NCBI GenBank assembly: GCA_016786845.1
Contig: JAEUVB010000018.1
Span: 1-64,000 of the forward strand
Direction: 5' to 3'
From: Chitinophagaceae bacterium
Lineage (GTDB): Bacteria > Bacteroidota > Bacteroidia > Chitinophagales > Chitinophagaceae
DNA: 64,000 nucleotides
Part shown: in pieces, positions 39,001 through 47,277 of the stretch
Layout of the letters: each line of letters begins with the position of its first letter
Numbering within the stretch: position 1 is the stretch's first letter
Made by a program: the position numbers and the translations under genes
The notes under the pieces: model-generated
Seen by the model: the letters and a program-made list of their open reading frames with translations, nothing else
Told to the model about the DNA's origin: nothing
The model's database searches: none

Positions 39001-39086
39001 AGATAGATTACACTATCCTGAGCCTTCAAGTTTTGATTCAATAACAGGGCCATACACAGTATGCCCAAATAGATTTTGAGTTTCAT
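36033..39086 (-). CDS. T9SS-secreted alpha/beta-hydrolase (PGAP1-like esterase/lipase)
   Basis: 1017 aa. Signal peptide about 1-22 (ends NLKAQ). Residues about 310-590 are an alpha/beta-hydrolase: IIVLDGYDPL, then nucleophile elbow GPSMGGQ with Ser441, and a later NTRLWVSFDSPHHGA as in PGAP1-type lipases. Then Ig-like segments (about 745-925), and a type A T9SS sorting domain (VYPNPSRGDWNL ... GAYMIQVKMDGQIQTAKAIKM). The N-terminal 300 residues are unrecognised. It is likely a surface or secreted esterase. A terminator follows it. Substrate unknown; the nearby SGNH lipoprotein and FadL-like protein also concern lipids. Confidence 0.85.
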   Translation of the reverse strand: MKLKIYLGILCMALLLNQNLKAQDSVIYLGNQTFPELFDQLSQGLEKSRIPYATLYDRVYPWSNLKEWTSGATLDEYKLYQSWWDLENSKVYEQERVGKYETMREDIDKDLRLAKIPIVAIHYNFASIDPQALVDGRIIKNGNNFVDKLGDSPYLTHQVCLAGLPISEVQEGQSYQIVWEPQKYFLSNCQEIIEWIQIHNLTTNETFTVYPNQPIAVEFKGDEESKEIPLEIIVHLANQTTDITGIQPIKFKKKPTMIDPFYACSPSNELVASDIPFQGYDENIATTSFADYHIYYHKLTNTSDQCEPILKKPIIVLDGYDPLDKARNYLTFYDQYFKDYETNINLGQLLRTKGYDVVVLNFPTLGSTIPGIGNNPISGTPNQDLLIPEWVNNQTVHRPGRDGGADYVERNAFILVKLIQELNAKLLQNGSTEQLTIVGPSMGGQISRYALAYMEKHNMNHNTRLWVSFDSPHHGANIPLSLQDNIWTFGNLLGNSKARDTYKEKLQAKAARQFLIEQRNELNGASSFFQTYYANAQNNGVPGSNGYPMNLRKISLVNGSGTGINEHPSGAMMMDLYAHNYYGVVKVWDKDWFMPNTNQTAQNMYLKIKVLGMNLIAADHYVTNLNPRGSMDVLPGGLHNSQKEFFDAIDPKMATDGYTRHWYTYTQNHCFIPLISSLGFNNTNVNWSQSVDDRNLVCTSEIPFDNYYTPTHNEEHSYFSTASAHWLEQEVDFGTQGCPSICAMKINGQSSLCMNQIVTFNLDYPVPSGMTYTWSVSSGLQIVSFNNSSVTVQAIGGNPNAWVKIIITPKTNNLPCGADKEIIKDINSGNMPNYTITFASNGGNSCYYHAQVSPALSVNTYEYSDDGGFTWYGCNPNAFGYFIPLNLNGNQAQEIDVKITNPCSGITYLSKTFNVQHGPMGCTAKDEYQLGAKSRNYRIDVYPNPSRGDWNLILYTYLDRDIEVSLTDMQGKKIWQKSYRNLPSGNLNIPNTNLAPGAYMIQVKMDGQIQTAKAIKM

Positions 39087-39439
39087 AATTGTAAATTTTA
39101 AAAGGTTTAAGAAAACGTTGCCTGAATACTAAAAACAGAGTATTATATATGCTATGGCCAACGGGACTGAATGTTCAAAACGAAATGAATGTAAAGAATG
39201 AAGAAATCGGTTTGCCGGATTTGTTCCTGTAGGAAATACATAAAACATTCGAGAGCCTTAGGTGTTGCAATCCGATATTAAGGATAGATCTATAAAAACA
39301 TAATTAAACTACACCTATCGCAAAAAAAGAATTCTCGCTAAAAACATGAAGTGAAATATATAAGAAAAACATCGTTCGCTCATCATCTGAATCCGAGCAC
39401 AAAATGGCCGGCAGGGACCATCACTGAGCAACCCCACTC
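39087..39439. other. Gene-free AT-rich intergenic region
   Basis: About 350 bp between the T9SS hydrolase gene and the lipoprotein genes. I see no coding potential, repeat or clear hairpin. Confidence 0.55.
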
Positions 39440-39967
39440 CTACTGATACGCAATATCAAATCGGCCTTCGGTGATTTTTACCTCCTGGCCGTTATCATTG
39501 ACGAGTGTGCCATGAAAGGTACCGCAGCAAAGGCCTGTAGGGTAATAGTTGGTGAGGTGGACATAGAATTGATGAGTGGCATCAGATTTAAAAGTATTGA
39601 GACCTGTGGAAGCAGTAGATCCCGTGTAGTCGAAGAAAGTGACGACAAAAGGATCATCATAACCTATGACAAAATCTCTATTCCACAAGTTGTACTTCAT
39701 GATGATAAAAAACATCTTTTGCGGATTGGCACAGCTCATCGAAATATGTATGGCCGAATCGGCACCATGATTGACCCGCTGATGATTTACATAACTTCCA
39801 CTCCAGAAACCTTCGGTATGGGTTTCAAACAACTTACCATTGATATAACATCCGGCGGTATTAGCAAGGGTTTGAGTAGCCGGAGGCAACTGGGGCTGTG
39901 AAGGTGATTTTTTGTCGCACGCAATAGCGAAGAGGCTGAGCAAAGCGAGTAATAATACTTGTTTCAT
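39440..39967 (-). CDS. Small lipoprotein with conserved LCCGTF motif, copy A
   Basis: 175 aa. MKQVLLLALLSLFAIACDKK is a lipoprotein signal with Cys17, so the protein is membrane anchored. The rest is a beta-rich domain: NTAGCYINGKLFETHTEGFW near the N-terminus and LTNYYPTGLCCGTFHGTLVNDNG...EGRFDIAYQ at the end. It resembles the DUF6252-type lipoproteins of Bacteroidota, function unknown. The start is ATG 39967; a TTG three codons upstream is also open. The upstream 124 nt are almost identical to those of copy B. Confidence 0.8.
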   Translation of the reverse strand: MKQVLLLALLSLFAIACDKKSPSQPQLPPATQTLANTAGCYINGKLFETHTEGFWSGSYVNHQRVNHGADSAIHISMSCANPQKMFFIIMKYNLWNRDFVIGYDDPFVVTFFDYTGSTASTGLNTFKSDATHQFYVHLTNYYPTGLCCGTFHGTLVNDNGQEVKITEGRFDIAYQ

Positions 39968-40091
39968 ATCAGACAATTTCTGTTTGGTTGGTGATGAATG
40001 CCAACTGCGACTGCCAACCCGGTGCAGATGGTCCTACCTTACTGATTTGCCCATTCGGAGGCAGGATAGTGGTCGGAATGATTGAACCCTG
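39968..40091 (-). repeat. 124-bp leader of lipoprotein copy A, duplicated upstream of copy B
   Basis: Aligned without gaps with 40682-40805, this region differs at 4 of 124 positions by eye. Read on the minus strand it is open for about 40 codons (QGSIIPTTILPPNGQISKVG..., ending NQTEIV), the stop lying 1 nt before the lipoprotein ATG. All four differences would change amino acids in that frame, so it is not clearly coding. It could be a regulatory leader or the tail of a lost gene. Confidence 0.75.
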
Positions 40092-40162
40092 GATTAAAAG
40101 ATCATTTTCGAAATAGTGACGGGCTGCCTCCGAGTTAAGGTTAGGCGCTCTGCCCTAACACA

Positions 40163-40681
40163 CTAAGGCTGATAAGCAATGTCGAATCGCCCTTCGGTGA
40201 CGACGATATCTTCTCCTGTGGATCCGGCGAGGACACCTGAGAAGGTACCGCAGCAGAGACCTGTAGGGTAATAGTTAGTAAGATGAACCTTCAGATGGTG
40301 GTCCTGATTGGTATAGCCGGACATCCCTGAGCCGGACTCCATATATAAGCCGGTAAAAGGCTCATCCTCCGCCAAATCAAAATCACGGTTCCACAGACTG
40401 TACTTAAGTTTCATTGAGAATGTTCGGTTCGGATTTTCAGCACTCAAAGTAATTGTAATCGTGGTATCACTACCGAAGATCAGGCGTTGATGTTTCACGG
40501 AATTTCCGCTCCATAAACCATCGTTTTGTGTCACGAACAATTTACCATTGATATAGCATCCGGCGGTATTGGCACCGGTTTGAGTCGCCTGTGGCAACTG
40601 AGTAACATTGTTGGCATTGTGTTTTTTGATGCAAGCACCGGCGAAGAGGCTAATCACGGCGAGTAATAATAATTGTTTCAT
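40163..40681 (-). CDS. Small lipoprotein with conserved LCCGTF motif, copy B
   Basis: 172 aa paralog of copy A. The signal MKQLLLLAVISLFAGACIKK has a lipobox Cys17. It shares NTAGCYINGKLF, LWNRDF, HLTNYYPTGLCCGTF and TEGRFDIAYQ, about half of all residues overall by eye. Both genes lie in the same orientation in tandem, each led by the duplicated 124-bp segment. Function unknown. Confidence 0.8.
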   Translation of the reverse strand: MKQLLLLAVISLFAGACIKKHNANNVTQLPQATQTGANTAGCYINGKLFVTQNDGLWSGNSVKHQRLIFGSDTTITITLSAENPNRTFSMKLKYSLWNRDFDLAEDEPFTGLYMESGSGMSGYTNQDHHLKVHLTNYYPTGLCCGTFSGVLAGSTGEDIVVTEGRFDIAYQP

Positions 40682-40805
40682 ATCAGGCAATTTCTGTTTG
40701 GTTGGTGATGAATGCCTTCTGCGACTGCCAACCCGGTGCAGATGGTCCTACCTTACTGATTTGCCCATTCGGAGGCGGGATAGTGGTCGGAATGATTGAA
40801 CCCTG
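40682..40805 (-). repeat. 124-bp leader of lipoprotein copy B
   Basis: Near-identical to 39968-40091 (4 differences). Identity breaks sharply beyond 40805, where the copy A side differs entirely. The segment ends one base before the lipoprotein start codon. Confidence 0.75.
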
Positions 40806-41077
40806 TGTATAATTTACCCGGATCGTTTTGAGTGAAGTCCGTCACAAAATCTGGCAATTTGCGAAGTACTCCGGGATGTTGAAACCATGAGAGGGTGCAA
40901 CATCGAGACTCAATTTGATCCTTAATACAAATATAAAATGGCGGTCAAGGTTCACAAAGAGGTTTTTGACAGATGAGGAATTTGGGTTGGCAACTCGGAA
41001 ATTTTGCTTGTATTTAGGCAGACGGAGTTGAAATACTGGGGTTAACATTGGATTTGGGTGTTTGTTCACAGTAGCTG

Positions 41078-41782
41078 TTATTGGTTCACACAGAGTTTCT
41101 CAGAGTTTATCTCAGAGTTTCTCAGAGTTTAACACAGAGTTTCTCAGAGTTTAACACAGAATTTCTCAGAGTTAAAGGTAGCCTGGCATTAAGTCCTACG
41201 TACATTTTCACTATGTATGAATTCTGAAAATTCTAAAATTCTGTAAATTCAGATTCAGACAAGGTTACGGCGTTCAACACAGAGTTTCCCAGAGTTTATC
41301 ACAGAGTTGCTCAGAGTTAAAGGTAGCCTAGCATTAAGTCCTAGGTATATTTTCATTATGTATAAATTCTGAAAATTCTAAAATTCCATAAATTCAGATT
41401 CAGACAAGGATACGTCGTTCAACACAGAGTTTCCAGAGTTTATCACAGAGTTGCTCGGAGTATTGCACAGAGTTTCTCAGAGTTGAAGGTAGTCTTGCAC
41501 TAAGTCCTAGGTATATTTTCATTATGTATAAATTCTGAAAATTCTAAAATTCCATAAATTCAGATTCAGACAAGGATACGGCGTTCAACACAGAGTTGCT
41601 CAGAGTTTCTCACAGAGTTTCTCAGAGTTAAAGGTAGCCTGGCATCAAGTCCTAGGTATATATTCATTATGTATTAATTCTGAAAATTCTAAAATTCCAT
41701 AAATTCTGATTCAGACAAGGATACAGCGTTCAACACAGAGTTTCTCGGAGTTAATCACAGAGTTTCTTAGAGTTGAACATGA
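41078..41782. repeat. Nested tandem array, four units of about 145-166 bp
   Basis: The anchor aaaggtagcc (or a variant) occurs at 41174, 41319, 41485 and 41630, so unit lengths are 145, 166 and 145; the 166 unit has one more 21-bp copy of the short element. Each unit holds a run of CACAGAGTTTCTCAGAGTT-type subrepeats, then AAGTCCTAGGTATATTTTCA, TATAAATTCTGAAAATTCTA, CATAAATTCAGATTCAGACA and the GGCGTTCAA junction. Another copy of the last two motifs is at 12240-12375. The stretch from 40806 to 41077 contains no gene. No ORF is supported. Confidence 0.9.
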
Positions 41783-41849
41783 AAGTTGTAGGAGTATAAA
41801 GTTGGGGTGAGTGGTGAGGCCGGTGCCGATGAAAAAGACTTTCCCTCTA

Positions 41850-41920
41850 TAGCCCCGACCGCAGCGGATATCCCCGACGCCCTGGGAGGGATAGCAGCGC
41901 AGGGCGGGACGGGGGCCAAT
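41850..41920. other. GC-rich hairpin block before the ACP operon
   Basis: GCCCTG at 41879-41884 and CAGGGC at 41900-41905 form the base of a hairpin in a locally GC-rich patch, unlike the AT-rich repeats just to the left. This looks like part of a separate dispersed intergenic element. The stretch 41783-42020 is otherwise without a credible gene. Confidence 0.45.
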
Positions 41921-41997
41921 AGAATTCGGTGGTTGTGCTCCAAATCCATCGTCGGAAAAGCAGCCATCGCTGTCTATAGACTATCGACGCATCAAAG

Positions 41998-42028
41998 TTG
42001 CTATTTCACGCCTGAGTCCTTACATTTG
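41998..42028 (+). promoter_or_regulatory. Promoter of the ACP-ketosynthase operon
   Basis: TTG at 41998-42000, a 20-nt spacer, then TACATTTG at 42021-42028, a perfect -7 element. The predicted start leaves about 16 nt before the ACP ATG. Confidence 0.65.
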
Positions 42029-42048
42029 CCGACTAAGTAAATAAACCG

Positions 42049-42315
42049 ATGCAAGAACTACAAGACCTCAAACAGACCCTGAAAACTCAGATCATAGAAT
42101 CGCTGAACCTGCAAGGAATGAGTCCGGATGAAATTGATGACAATGCGCCCCTTTTTGGCGAAGGCCTGGGACTCGACAGTATCGATTCGCTGGAACTGAT
42201 GGTATTACTGGAACGCAATTATGGCATCAAGATCGAAGACGCCCGTGAAGGACGTAAAGCCATGGAATCTGTGAATGCTATGGCGCAATATATTGCTGAG
42301 CATCGTACCAAATAA
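42049..42315 (+). CDS. Acyl carrier protein
   Basis: 88 aa, acidic four-helix carrier. The phosphopantetheine Ser is in GLGLDSIDSLELM (Ser near residue 44). The first helix and the following KIEDAREGRKAMES loop are typical of ACPs of specialised fatty-acid/polyketide routes, with the second Ser of DSIDS. Not the housekeeping ACP by sequence (divergent loop). The stop is 3 nt before the ketosynthase start, so the two are in one operon. Confidence 0.9.
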   Translation: MQELQDLKQTLKTQIIESLNLQGMSPDEIDDNAPLFGEGLGLDSIDSLELMVLLERNYGIKIEDAREGRKAMESVNAMAQYIAEHRTK

Positions 42316-42318
42316 TCG

Positions 42319-43533
42319 ATGCGCGAAGCTATCGTCGTCAGCGGATTGGGTATTGTGACTGCCATCGGACAAGGTGTGCAGGCCTCTCTTCAATCCTTGC
42401 GGGCAGAGAAGGCCGGATTGAGTCACCTCGATTTCCTGAATACGGCCCACGCCAATATTTTTCCTTTCGGCGAAATTAAACAGAGCACCCAAGAACTGAT
42501 ACAAAGTGCCGGCAGCAGCATACAACGGGGCTATACCCGCACCTCGTTGCTCGGCATCATGGCCCTGCAGGAAGCCTGGCAACAAGCATCATTACGGCCC
42601 CAACAAGGACTGCGCATCGGCCTCATCAACGCCACCACGGTGGGTGGTATGTGTGAGGTAGAAAAATACTATTTTGATTTATTGGAACACCCGGAAGGCG
42701 ACTATAGCGAGTATGCCGACACGATAGACTGTGCCGATTGCACCCACAAGATTGCGGACCATTTCGGGATACGTCATCATGTGAGCACCATCAGTACGGC
42801 CTGTTCGTCATCGGCCAACGCGATTATGCTGGGCGAAAGAATGCTGCAGCAAAATATGCTGGACATAGCCATCTGCGGCGGTACGGATGCCCTCACCCGA
42901 TTTACCATCAACGGATTTAATGCACTGAAAAATATCGATCGTGAAGCTTGTCGCCCCTTTGATGCGAACCGTAACGGACTGAACCTCGGAGAAGGCGCAG
43001 CCTATATCATCCTGGAAAAAGCGTCACAGGCTAAGTCGAGAGGCGCGGAAGCCCTGGCCATCCTGAGCGGATACAGCAACTTCAACGAATCGTTTCATGC
43101 GACGGCACCTAACCCGGAGGGCGAAGGGGCATATCAGGTGATGCACAGGGCGCTGCAGAAGGCGGGACTAAACCCCGGAGACATCGACTATATTAATGCC
43201 CACGGCACGGCGACCCTCACGAATGACGAATCGGAGTCGAATGCCATGCTGAGGTTGTTTGGACAATTGCCCCGCTTTAGCAGTACGAAATGCTATACCG
43301 GTCATACCCTGGCTGCAGCCGGTGCGGTGGAAGCGGTGCTGTCGATTGCGGCCTTGCAAAACGGACTGGCCTATGCGAATCTGAACTTTGAAACGCCCAT
43401 GCCGGGATCGGCCCTGATACCGCAACTTCACTTTGAAAGCGGACTGAGGATGCGGCATGTGATGAGCAACTCATTTGCCTTTGGCGGCAATAATGCCAGT
43501 TTAATTTTTTCACAGTCTAAACCCCTCCCCTAA
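42319..43533 (+). CDS. Beta-ketoacyl-ACP synthase (FabF/KAS II-like, catalytic)
   Basis: 404 aa condensing enzyme. Catalytic residues are complete: Cys162 in STACSSSANAI, His295 in INAHGTATLTND, Lys324 and His329 in STKCYTGHTLAAAGA. It elongates an acyl chain on ACP. Sequence and operon (ACP-KS-dead KS) recall polyketide-like systems such as aryl polyene/flexirubin and dialkylresorcinol pathways, but the other genes of those clusters are not in the window. It follows the ACP by 3 nt and precedes the next gene by 3 nt. Confidence 0.93.
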   Translation: MREAIVVSGLGIVTAIGQGVQASLQSLRAEKAGLSHLDFLNTAHANIFPFGEIKQSTQELIQSAGSSIQRGYTRTSLLGIMALQEAWQQASLRPQQGLRIGLINATTVGGMCEVEKYYFDLLEHPEGDYSEYADTIDCADCTHKIADHFGIRHHVSTISTACSSSANAIMLGERMLQQNMLDIAICGGTDALTRFTINGFNALKNIDREACRPFDANRNGLNLGEGAAYIILEKASQAKSRGAEALAILSGYSNFNESFHATAPNPEGEGAYQVMHRALQKAGLNPGDIDYINAHGTATLTNDESESNAMLRLFGQLPRFSSTKCYTGHTLAAAGAVEAVLSIAALQNGLAYANLNFETPMPGSALIPQLHFESGLRMRHVMSNSFAFGGNNASLIFSQSKPLP

Positions 43534-43536
43534 GCC

Positions 43537-44610
43537 GTGAAACCCATGTATATCCGATCGGCCGCCTGTATATCGCCGCAAGAAAGTTTTGGGCAAGGGG
43601 AATTGTTTGAATTGGCCCTGCACCGTGATACGAATTCGATGACCTGTGTAGAGCCGGACTATTCGAAGTATATCAACCCGGTACAAATACGCCGTATGAG
43701 CCGAGCCCTGAAGATGGGATTTAGTGCGGCCATGGAATGTTTGAAACAAGAACCCGAACGCATACCCGAAGCCATCATCATCGGTACGGGAAAAGGTTGT
43801 ATGTCGGATACGGAAATATTTCTGCACTCGATACGGGAGTATCAGGAAACGGCCCTGAACGCCACCTACTTTATCCATTCGACTTACAATCAACTGAATG
43901 GCATGATCGCGCTCAATAAAAAAATTAATTCTTACAATGTGACTTATGTGCATCGCGGCTTTTCGTTTGAACATGCCCTGCTCGATGCCGCACTTCATTT
44001 TGCGGAGGGCGATGCAAAAAATATATTGGTGGGGAGTTTTGATGAAATGACGCGGGAACATTTTACCGTGAAGAAACATTGGGGATATTGGAAGCAGGAG
44101 AAAGTACAATCGGATTTGTTGTTGCTGAGTGAAACCCCGGGCACCATAGCCGGTGAGGGCACATCGTTTTATTTATTGTCTGATACCCCGCCGGATGACA
44201 AACCCTGCGCGGCCATTCGTCATGTGAGTACCTTGTATAAGCCCGACCAACAAGATATGCAAATAGCGCTGGAGGCCTTATTGCGCGAGAATGATTTGAA
44301 GCCTGAAGACATCGACCTATTGATGCTGGGAGAAAATGGCGATACGGACCGGCCCGGACATTATGCCTGGATGAAGCAGACTTTAGCCTCCGCAACCCCA
44401 CTCTACTTCAAACATTTGTGCGGTGAATATGATACAGCCACGAATTTCGCTTGCTGGCTGAGTCGATGCATACTCGAGCAACAAAGGATTCCTGAATATG
44501 CCTACCACCCGGCAGACGACCGTCGACATGGCAATCAAAAGATTAAACGTTTACTGATTTACAATAACTACTTTGATTTGAATCAAAGCCTGGTTTTGAT
44601 GAATGTTTAA
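43537..44610 (+). CDS. Ketosynthase-like protein lacking all catalytic residues (chain-length-factor-like)
   Basis: 357 aa with the KS fold but no active site. Aligned by eye with the preceding KS, Cys162 falls on Phe142 in VTYVHRGFSFEHALLDAA, His295 on Gly/Glu near 265 in LMLGENGDT and His329 on Glu297 in LCGEYDTATN. The Lys in FKHLCGE is kept. It probably forms a heterodimer with the KS, like a chain-length factor or priming decarboxylase (the latter unlikely without the Cys-to-Gln change). The last four codons and the stop lie inside the first unit of a 14-bp tandem repeat (44597-44652). Confidence 0.8.
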   Translation: MKPMYIRSAACISPQESFGQGELFELALHRDTNSMTCVEPDYSKYINPVQIRRMSRALKMGFSAAMECLKQEPERIPEAIIIGTGKGCMSDTEIFLHSIREYQETALNATYFIHSTYNQLNGMIALNKKINSYNVTYVHRGFSFEHALLDAALHFAEGDAKNILVGSFDEMTREHFTVKKHWGYWKQEKVQSDLLLLSETPGTIAGEGTSFYLLSDTPPDDKPCAAIRHVSTLYKPDQQDMQIALEALLRENDLKPEDIDLLMLGENGDTDRPGHYAWMKQTLASATPLYFKHLCGEYDTATNFACWLSRCILEQQRIPEYAYHPADDRRHGNQKIKRLLIYNNYFDLNQSLVLMNV

Positions 44611-44652
44611 TGATGAATGTTTAATGATGAATGTTTAATGATGAATGTTTAA
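44597..44652. repeat. 14-bp tandem repeat at the 3' end of the dead ketosynthase gene
   Basis: Four exact units of TGATGAATGTTTAA. The first encodes the last codons (ATG AAT GTT) and the stop TAA of the gene, so the repeat expanded from the gene's end or replaced it. Related TGATGAATG/AATGTTTAAT strings recur to 44705, at 44980-45005, at 51370-51402 after icmF, and inverted at 60449-60466. Confidence 0.9.
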
Positions 44653-45501
44653 TGTTTAATTAGGCGCTTCATGAATGTTGAATGATGAATGGTTAATGTT
44701 TAATAGGCGTGTGGCCGGTGGATGTGTTCTAATGTAATTACACTACGGAGCCTTTCTCTTTCTCTTTCTCTTTCCCTTTCTCATTTTCTTTCTGTCTTGG
44801 GCGCATCCCCGGCGTTATCATTCTCCGAAATGCTCACTACGAAGCCTACCTCATTCTCACACTCATTCTCACACTGTTCACCGCCGGGGTCCCGCTCTCC
44901 ACTGCTACTCCTCGTCCGGCCAGAGCCCCGGCCTGCGGGGTATCCGCTACGATCGGTTGCGCGTTTGACTTCGTCAATGATGAATGTTGAAAGCTCAATG
45001 TTTAATATGGTGAATCCTCGACAAAGAGCGTACTTCGAATGGTACAATAGCGTTTTTATTCAAGATTCCCGTACGTCGCAGCAATGCGATGAGGAGTTTT
45101 TAGTGTTTAATTTTTAGTTTTTAGTTGGGGGGAGCGGGCCACCTGGGATGACAACTCCGTAGCAAGAGAATCGTAAGCTTCAGCAATTCGCAGATCGCCC
45201 GAACGAAACGAAATTTAAATTAAGGAATGTCATCCCTGTCCGATGGTGTCAATCAGGCGGGCCGGTTGTCCCGGCTTCTTTAATCTTGTCGTATCCAAAA
45301 CATTTGATGCCGGGGCAGACCGGGATCTCCCGAATCAATAAGTGCTGTTGTTTTTTGTGTTTAATTGAGGTCTCTGCAGTGCCTCCCGCCTCGGACACTG
45401 CTGCTTACGCCTGTGCCTTCTAGTTCTTTACATGGATTTCGCTTCATCGTTTTTCAAAAGTATCTCTAAAACTCCTTCACTCCTTACCCTTCCCTTCAAC
45501 A
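44653..45501. repeat. Composite non-coding repeat region
   Basis: No supported gene. It holds a CT-rich tract (44750-44800, CTTTCT units), a GC-rich block with CCCCGGCGTT and GCCGGGGT (44815-44900), and one copy of the 40-bp module described at 47278 (GCGATGAGGAGTTTTTAGTG..., here 45084-45130). A GGCCGGTTGTCCCGGC-type hairpin lies near 45256-45275. The modules recur in order on the far side of the next gene. Confidence 0.7.
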
Positions 45502-47085
45502 TTATTCAACCACAATTTTACTCACCGCACTACCCACTTTTATATAATACAACCCCTTAGTATAACCACTGATATACATTTCATTTGCATCCGTTTCATA
45601 AAGCAGTTGACCAATAGCATTGTACAACATTCGCTTTTCTTTACTATTCGTTTTGATATACAGCATCGTACTGGCAGGATTGGGATATACTTTTAAATCT
45701 GTATTTACTTTTATAATCTCCGGCTCTCCTAAAGGCCAGCACGTAACCCCTAACTCAGGCCCCAGATCATAATCGGGCATATTGGGCGGAGCAGTAAGAC
45801 CACCTTGTGCATTATCGATGCGAAAACATTTTCGGCAGAAGCCACAGGCAGCACCTTTGCTGTTGGGATAATCGATGACGCTAAATTGGGTGAGAGAGCC
45901 ACCAACTTTTCCGATATAGATTCTATTGTTTGGTGCTCTGTATAATTGCCCGTAATCCTCAAAGGCTGCCTGGGTGGTGTCAAATCCATGTTTAACATGG
46001 TACCAGGCCAAATTAGAATCAGGCTGGTTGATCTCATACTGATAGATATTAAACATCTTATCAATATACAGGAAATTATCATTTGGTGAAAAACATACCC
46101 CCGTAGAAACACTATCCAGAACACCCATGCCATCCCAGTATGAATGGGTAGTGGAATCTATAGGTATATTAAAAATATTCGGATTGATTAACTCACCGCT
46201 ACATCGATCAAAATCCGCTAAAAATAGTTTGCTGCCCGAACCCATTACGGCAGCATATTTCTTGCCGTTCTTACTGAATGCGCTTTGGCCATACACATCA
46301 CCATAACCCCATTTTGGCTGAGGAAAACTCTGTGTAAACGGGCCGAAAATACTATCCTTGGTTACCAGAAATCGATAAATTATGTTGTCATTCAGTGCAT
46401 GTTTTAAAAGCCACCAGTCTTTACCATTGCTGTGCTTACATGCCTGCATCATGACCTTAGATAGTTCTATATCTTTTAACAACACTTTATTCTTGACAAC
46501 CACTTTTCCTGCGCCTCCATTGAGGTTCATATCCACAATATTGTATCTCAATAAATCAAATGGTGCTTTGTACCCATTCACGTTTGTCCACAGTAAATTG
46601 TATAAACTGTCACTTACGGTTGGAATAAATACATAATACTGTCCGTATGTACCTTTGGGTATAATGATCGATCCTTGCGTTACAGGGAGGAGCGGAAGGG
46701 GATTATGCAAATAAGCTTTTTCGGGCTGCAGGCTGTCCCCATTTTCGATAATATCCCCTTGAGCATTATAAAGTATCATGCCCGTTGTAGACAAAACTAT
46801 TTCGCCCGTAATACTATCGCATATATTGCTATGCGCAATTTGGTACATAAAGGGGGAATTTGGATGCGAAGTATTGAATAATTGACCTTTACTAGGAGCT
46901 GAAGATGTTCCATCAAATTTTGCAAATGACCCATTGAATCCCACAATCCACGTATAGCCGGATTTGTTCTGAGCGAAAACATTAATCGTCACACTTAAAA
47001 ATATCAACAGAATGAGATACGGCTTAATTATTCTTCCCGAGTTAGTGTCCCGATCGTAGCTTTTCTCCGGGAGGTTTCGTTTCAT
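45502..47085 (-). CDS. T9SS-secreted protein (type A sorting domain), unknown body
   Basis: 527 aa from ATG 47085, giving a signal peptide (IIKPYLILLIFLSVTINVFAQ). An in-frame ATG at 47166 adds 27 non-signal residues; the start is uncertain. The body starts TWIVGFNGSFAKFDGTS and is beta-rich, probably a beta-propeller (repeated FSPNDNFLYI, IYIGKVGGSL motifs). It ends with the type A sorting domain (YPNPASTMLYI, ... GLYYIKVGSAVSKIVVE). Related T9SS surface proteins of Bacteroidota have many paralogs. Function unknown. It lies in the repeat-rich region, flanked by repeat modules on both sides. Confidence 0.8.
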   Translation of the reverse strand: MKRNLPEKSYDRDTNSGRIIKPYLILLIFLSVTINVFAQNKSGYTWIVGFNGSFAKFDGTSSAPSKGQLFNTSHPNSPFMYQIAHSNICDSITGEIVLSTTGMILYNAQGDIIENGDSLQPEKAYLHNPLPLLPVTQGSIIIPKGTYGQYYVFIPTVSDSLYNLLWTNVNGYKAPFDLLRYNIVDMNLNGGAGKVVVKNKVLLKDIELSKVMMQACKHSNGKDWWLLKHALNDNIIYRFLVTKDSIFGPFTQSFPQPKWGYGDVYGQSAFSKNGKKYAAVMGSGSKLFLADFDRCSGELINPNIFNIPIDSTTHSYWDGMGVLDSVSTGVCFSPNDNFLYIDKMFNIYQYEINQPDSNLAWYHVKHGFDTTQAAFEDYGQLYRAPNNRIYIGKVGGSLTQFSVIDYPNSKGAACGFCRKCFRIDNAQGGLTAPPNMPDYDLGPELGVTCWPLGEPEIIKVNTDLKVYPNPASTMLYIKTNSKEKRMLYNAIGQLLYETDANEMYISGYTKGLYYIKVGSAVSKIVVE

Positions 47086-47277
47086 GGTGATCATCATATA
47101 GGTTGTTTCTTGCGAACCCTGGATTTGCTTTTCAACCTTTTTCATCATAAACATTTTTTGATCCAAACAGAACAGACATTTTATAACTGTCTATCAAAGT
47201 TAATATTCTTCTTTGGTCATTGAGCATTTATTTCATATTCCGGAAGAGGTCTTATTCAGGATGTCGTGTGTCGCAGC

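Noticed and set aside
40806..41069. A 75-aa minus-strand ORF next to the lipoprotein genes
   Set aside because: It has no domain or signal and ends beside a decayed leader region.
41078..41782. CRISPR array
   Set aside because: The units are direct repeats without unique spacers of uniform length, and no cas genes occur in the window.
42049..44610. Complete flexirubin or aryl polyene cluster
   Set aside because: No ammonia-lyase, acyltransferase, MMPL exporter, ketoreductase or dehydratase genes are adjacent; only the carrier and two synthase-like proteins are seen.
44722..45117. ORF through the CT-rich tract
   Set aside because: Low-complexity translation (Leu/Ser runs) in a repeat region.
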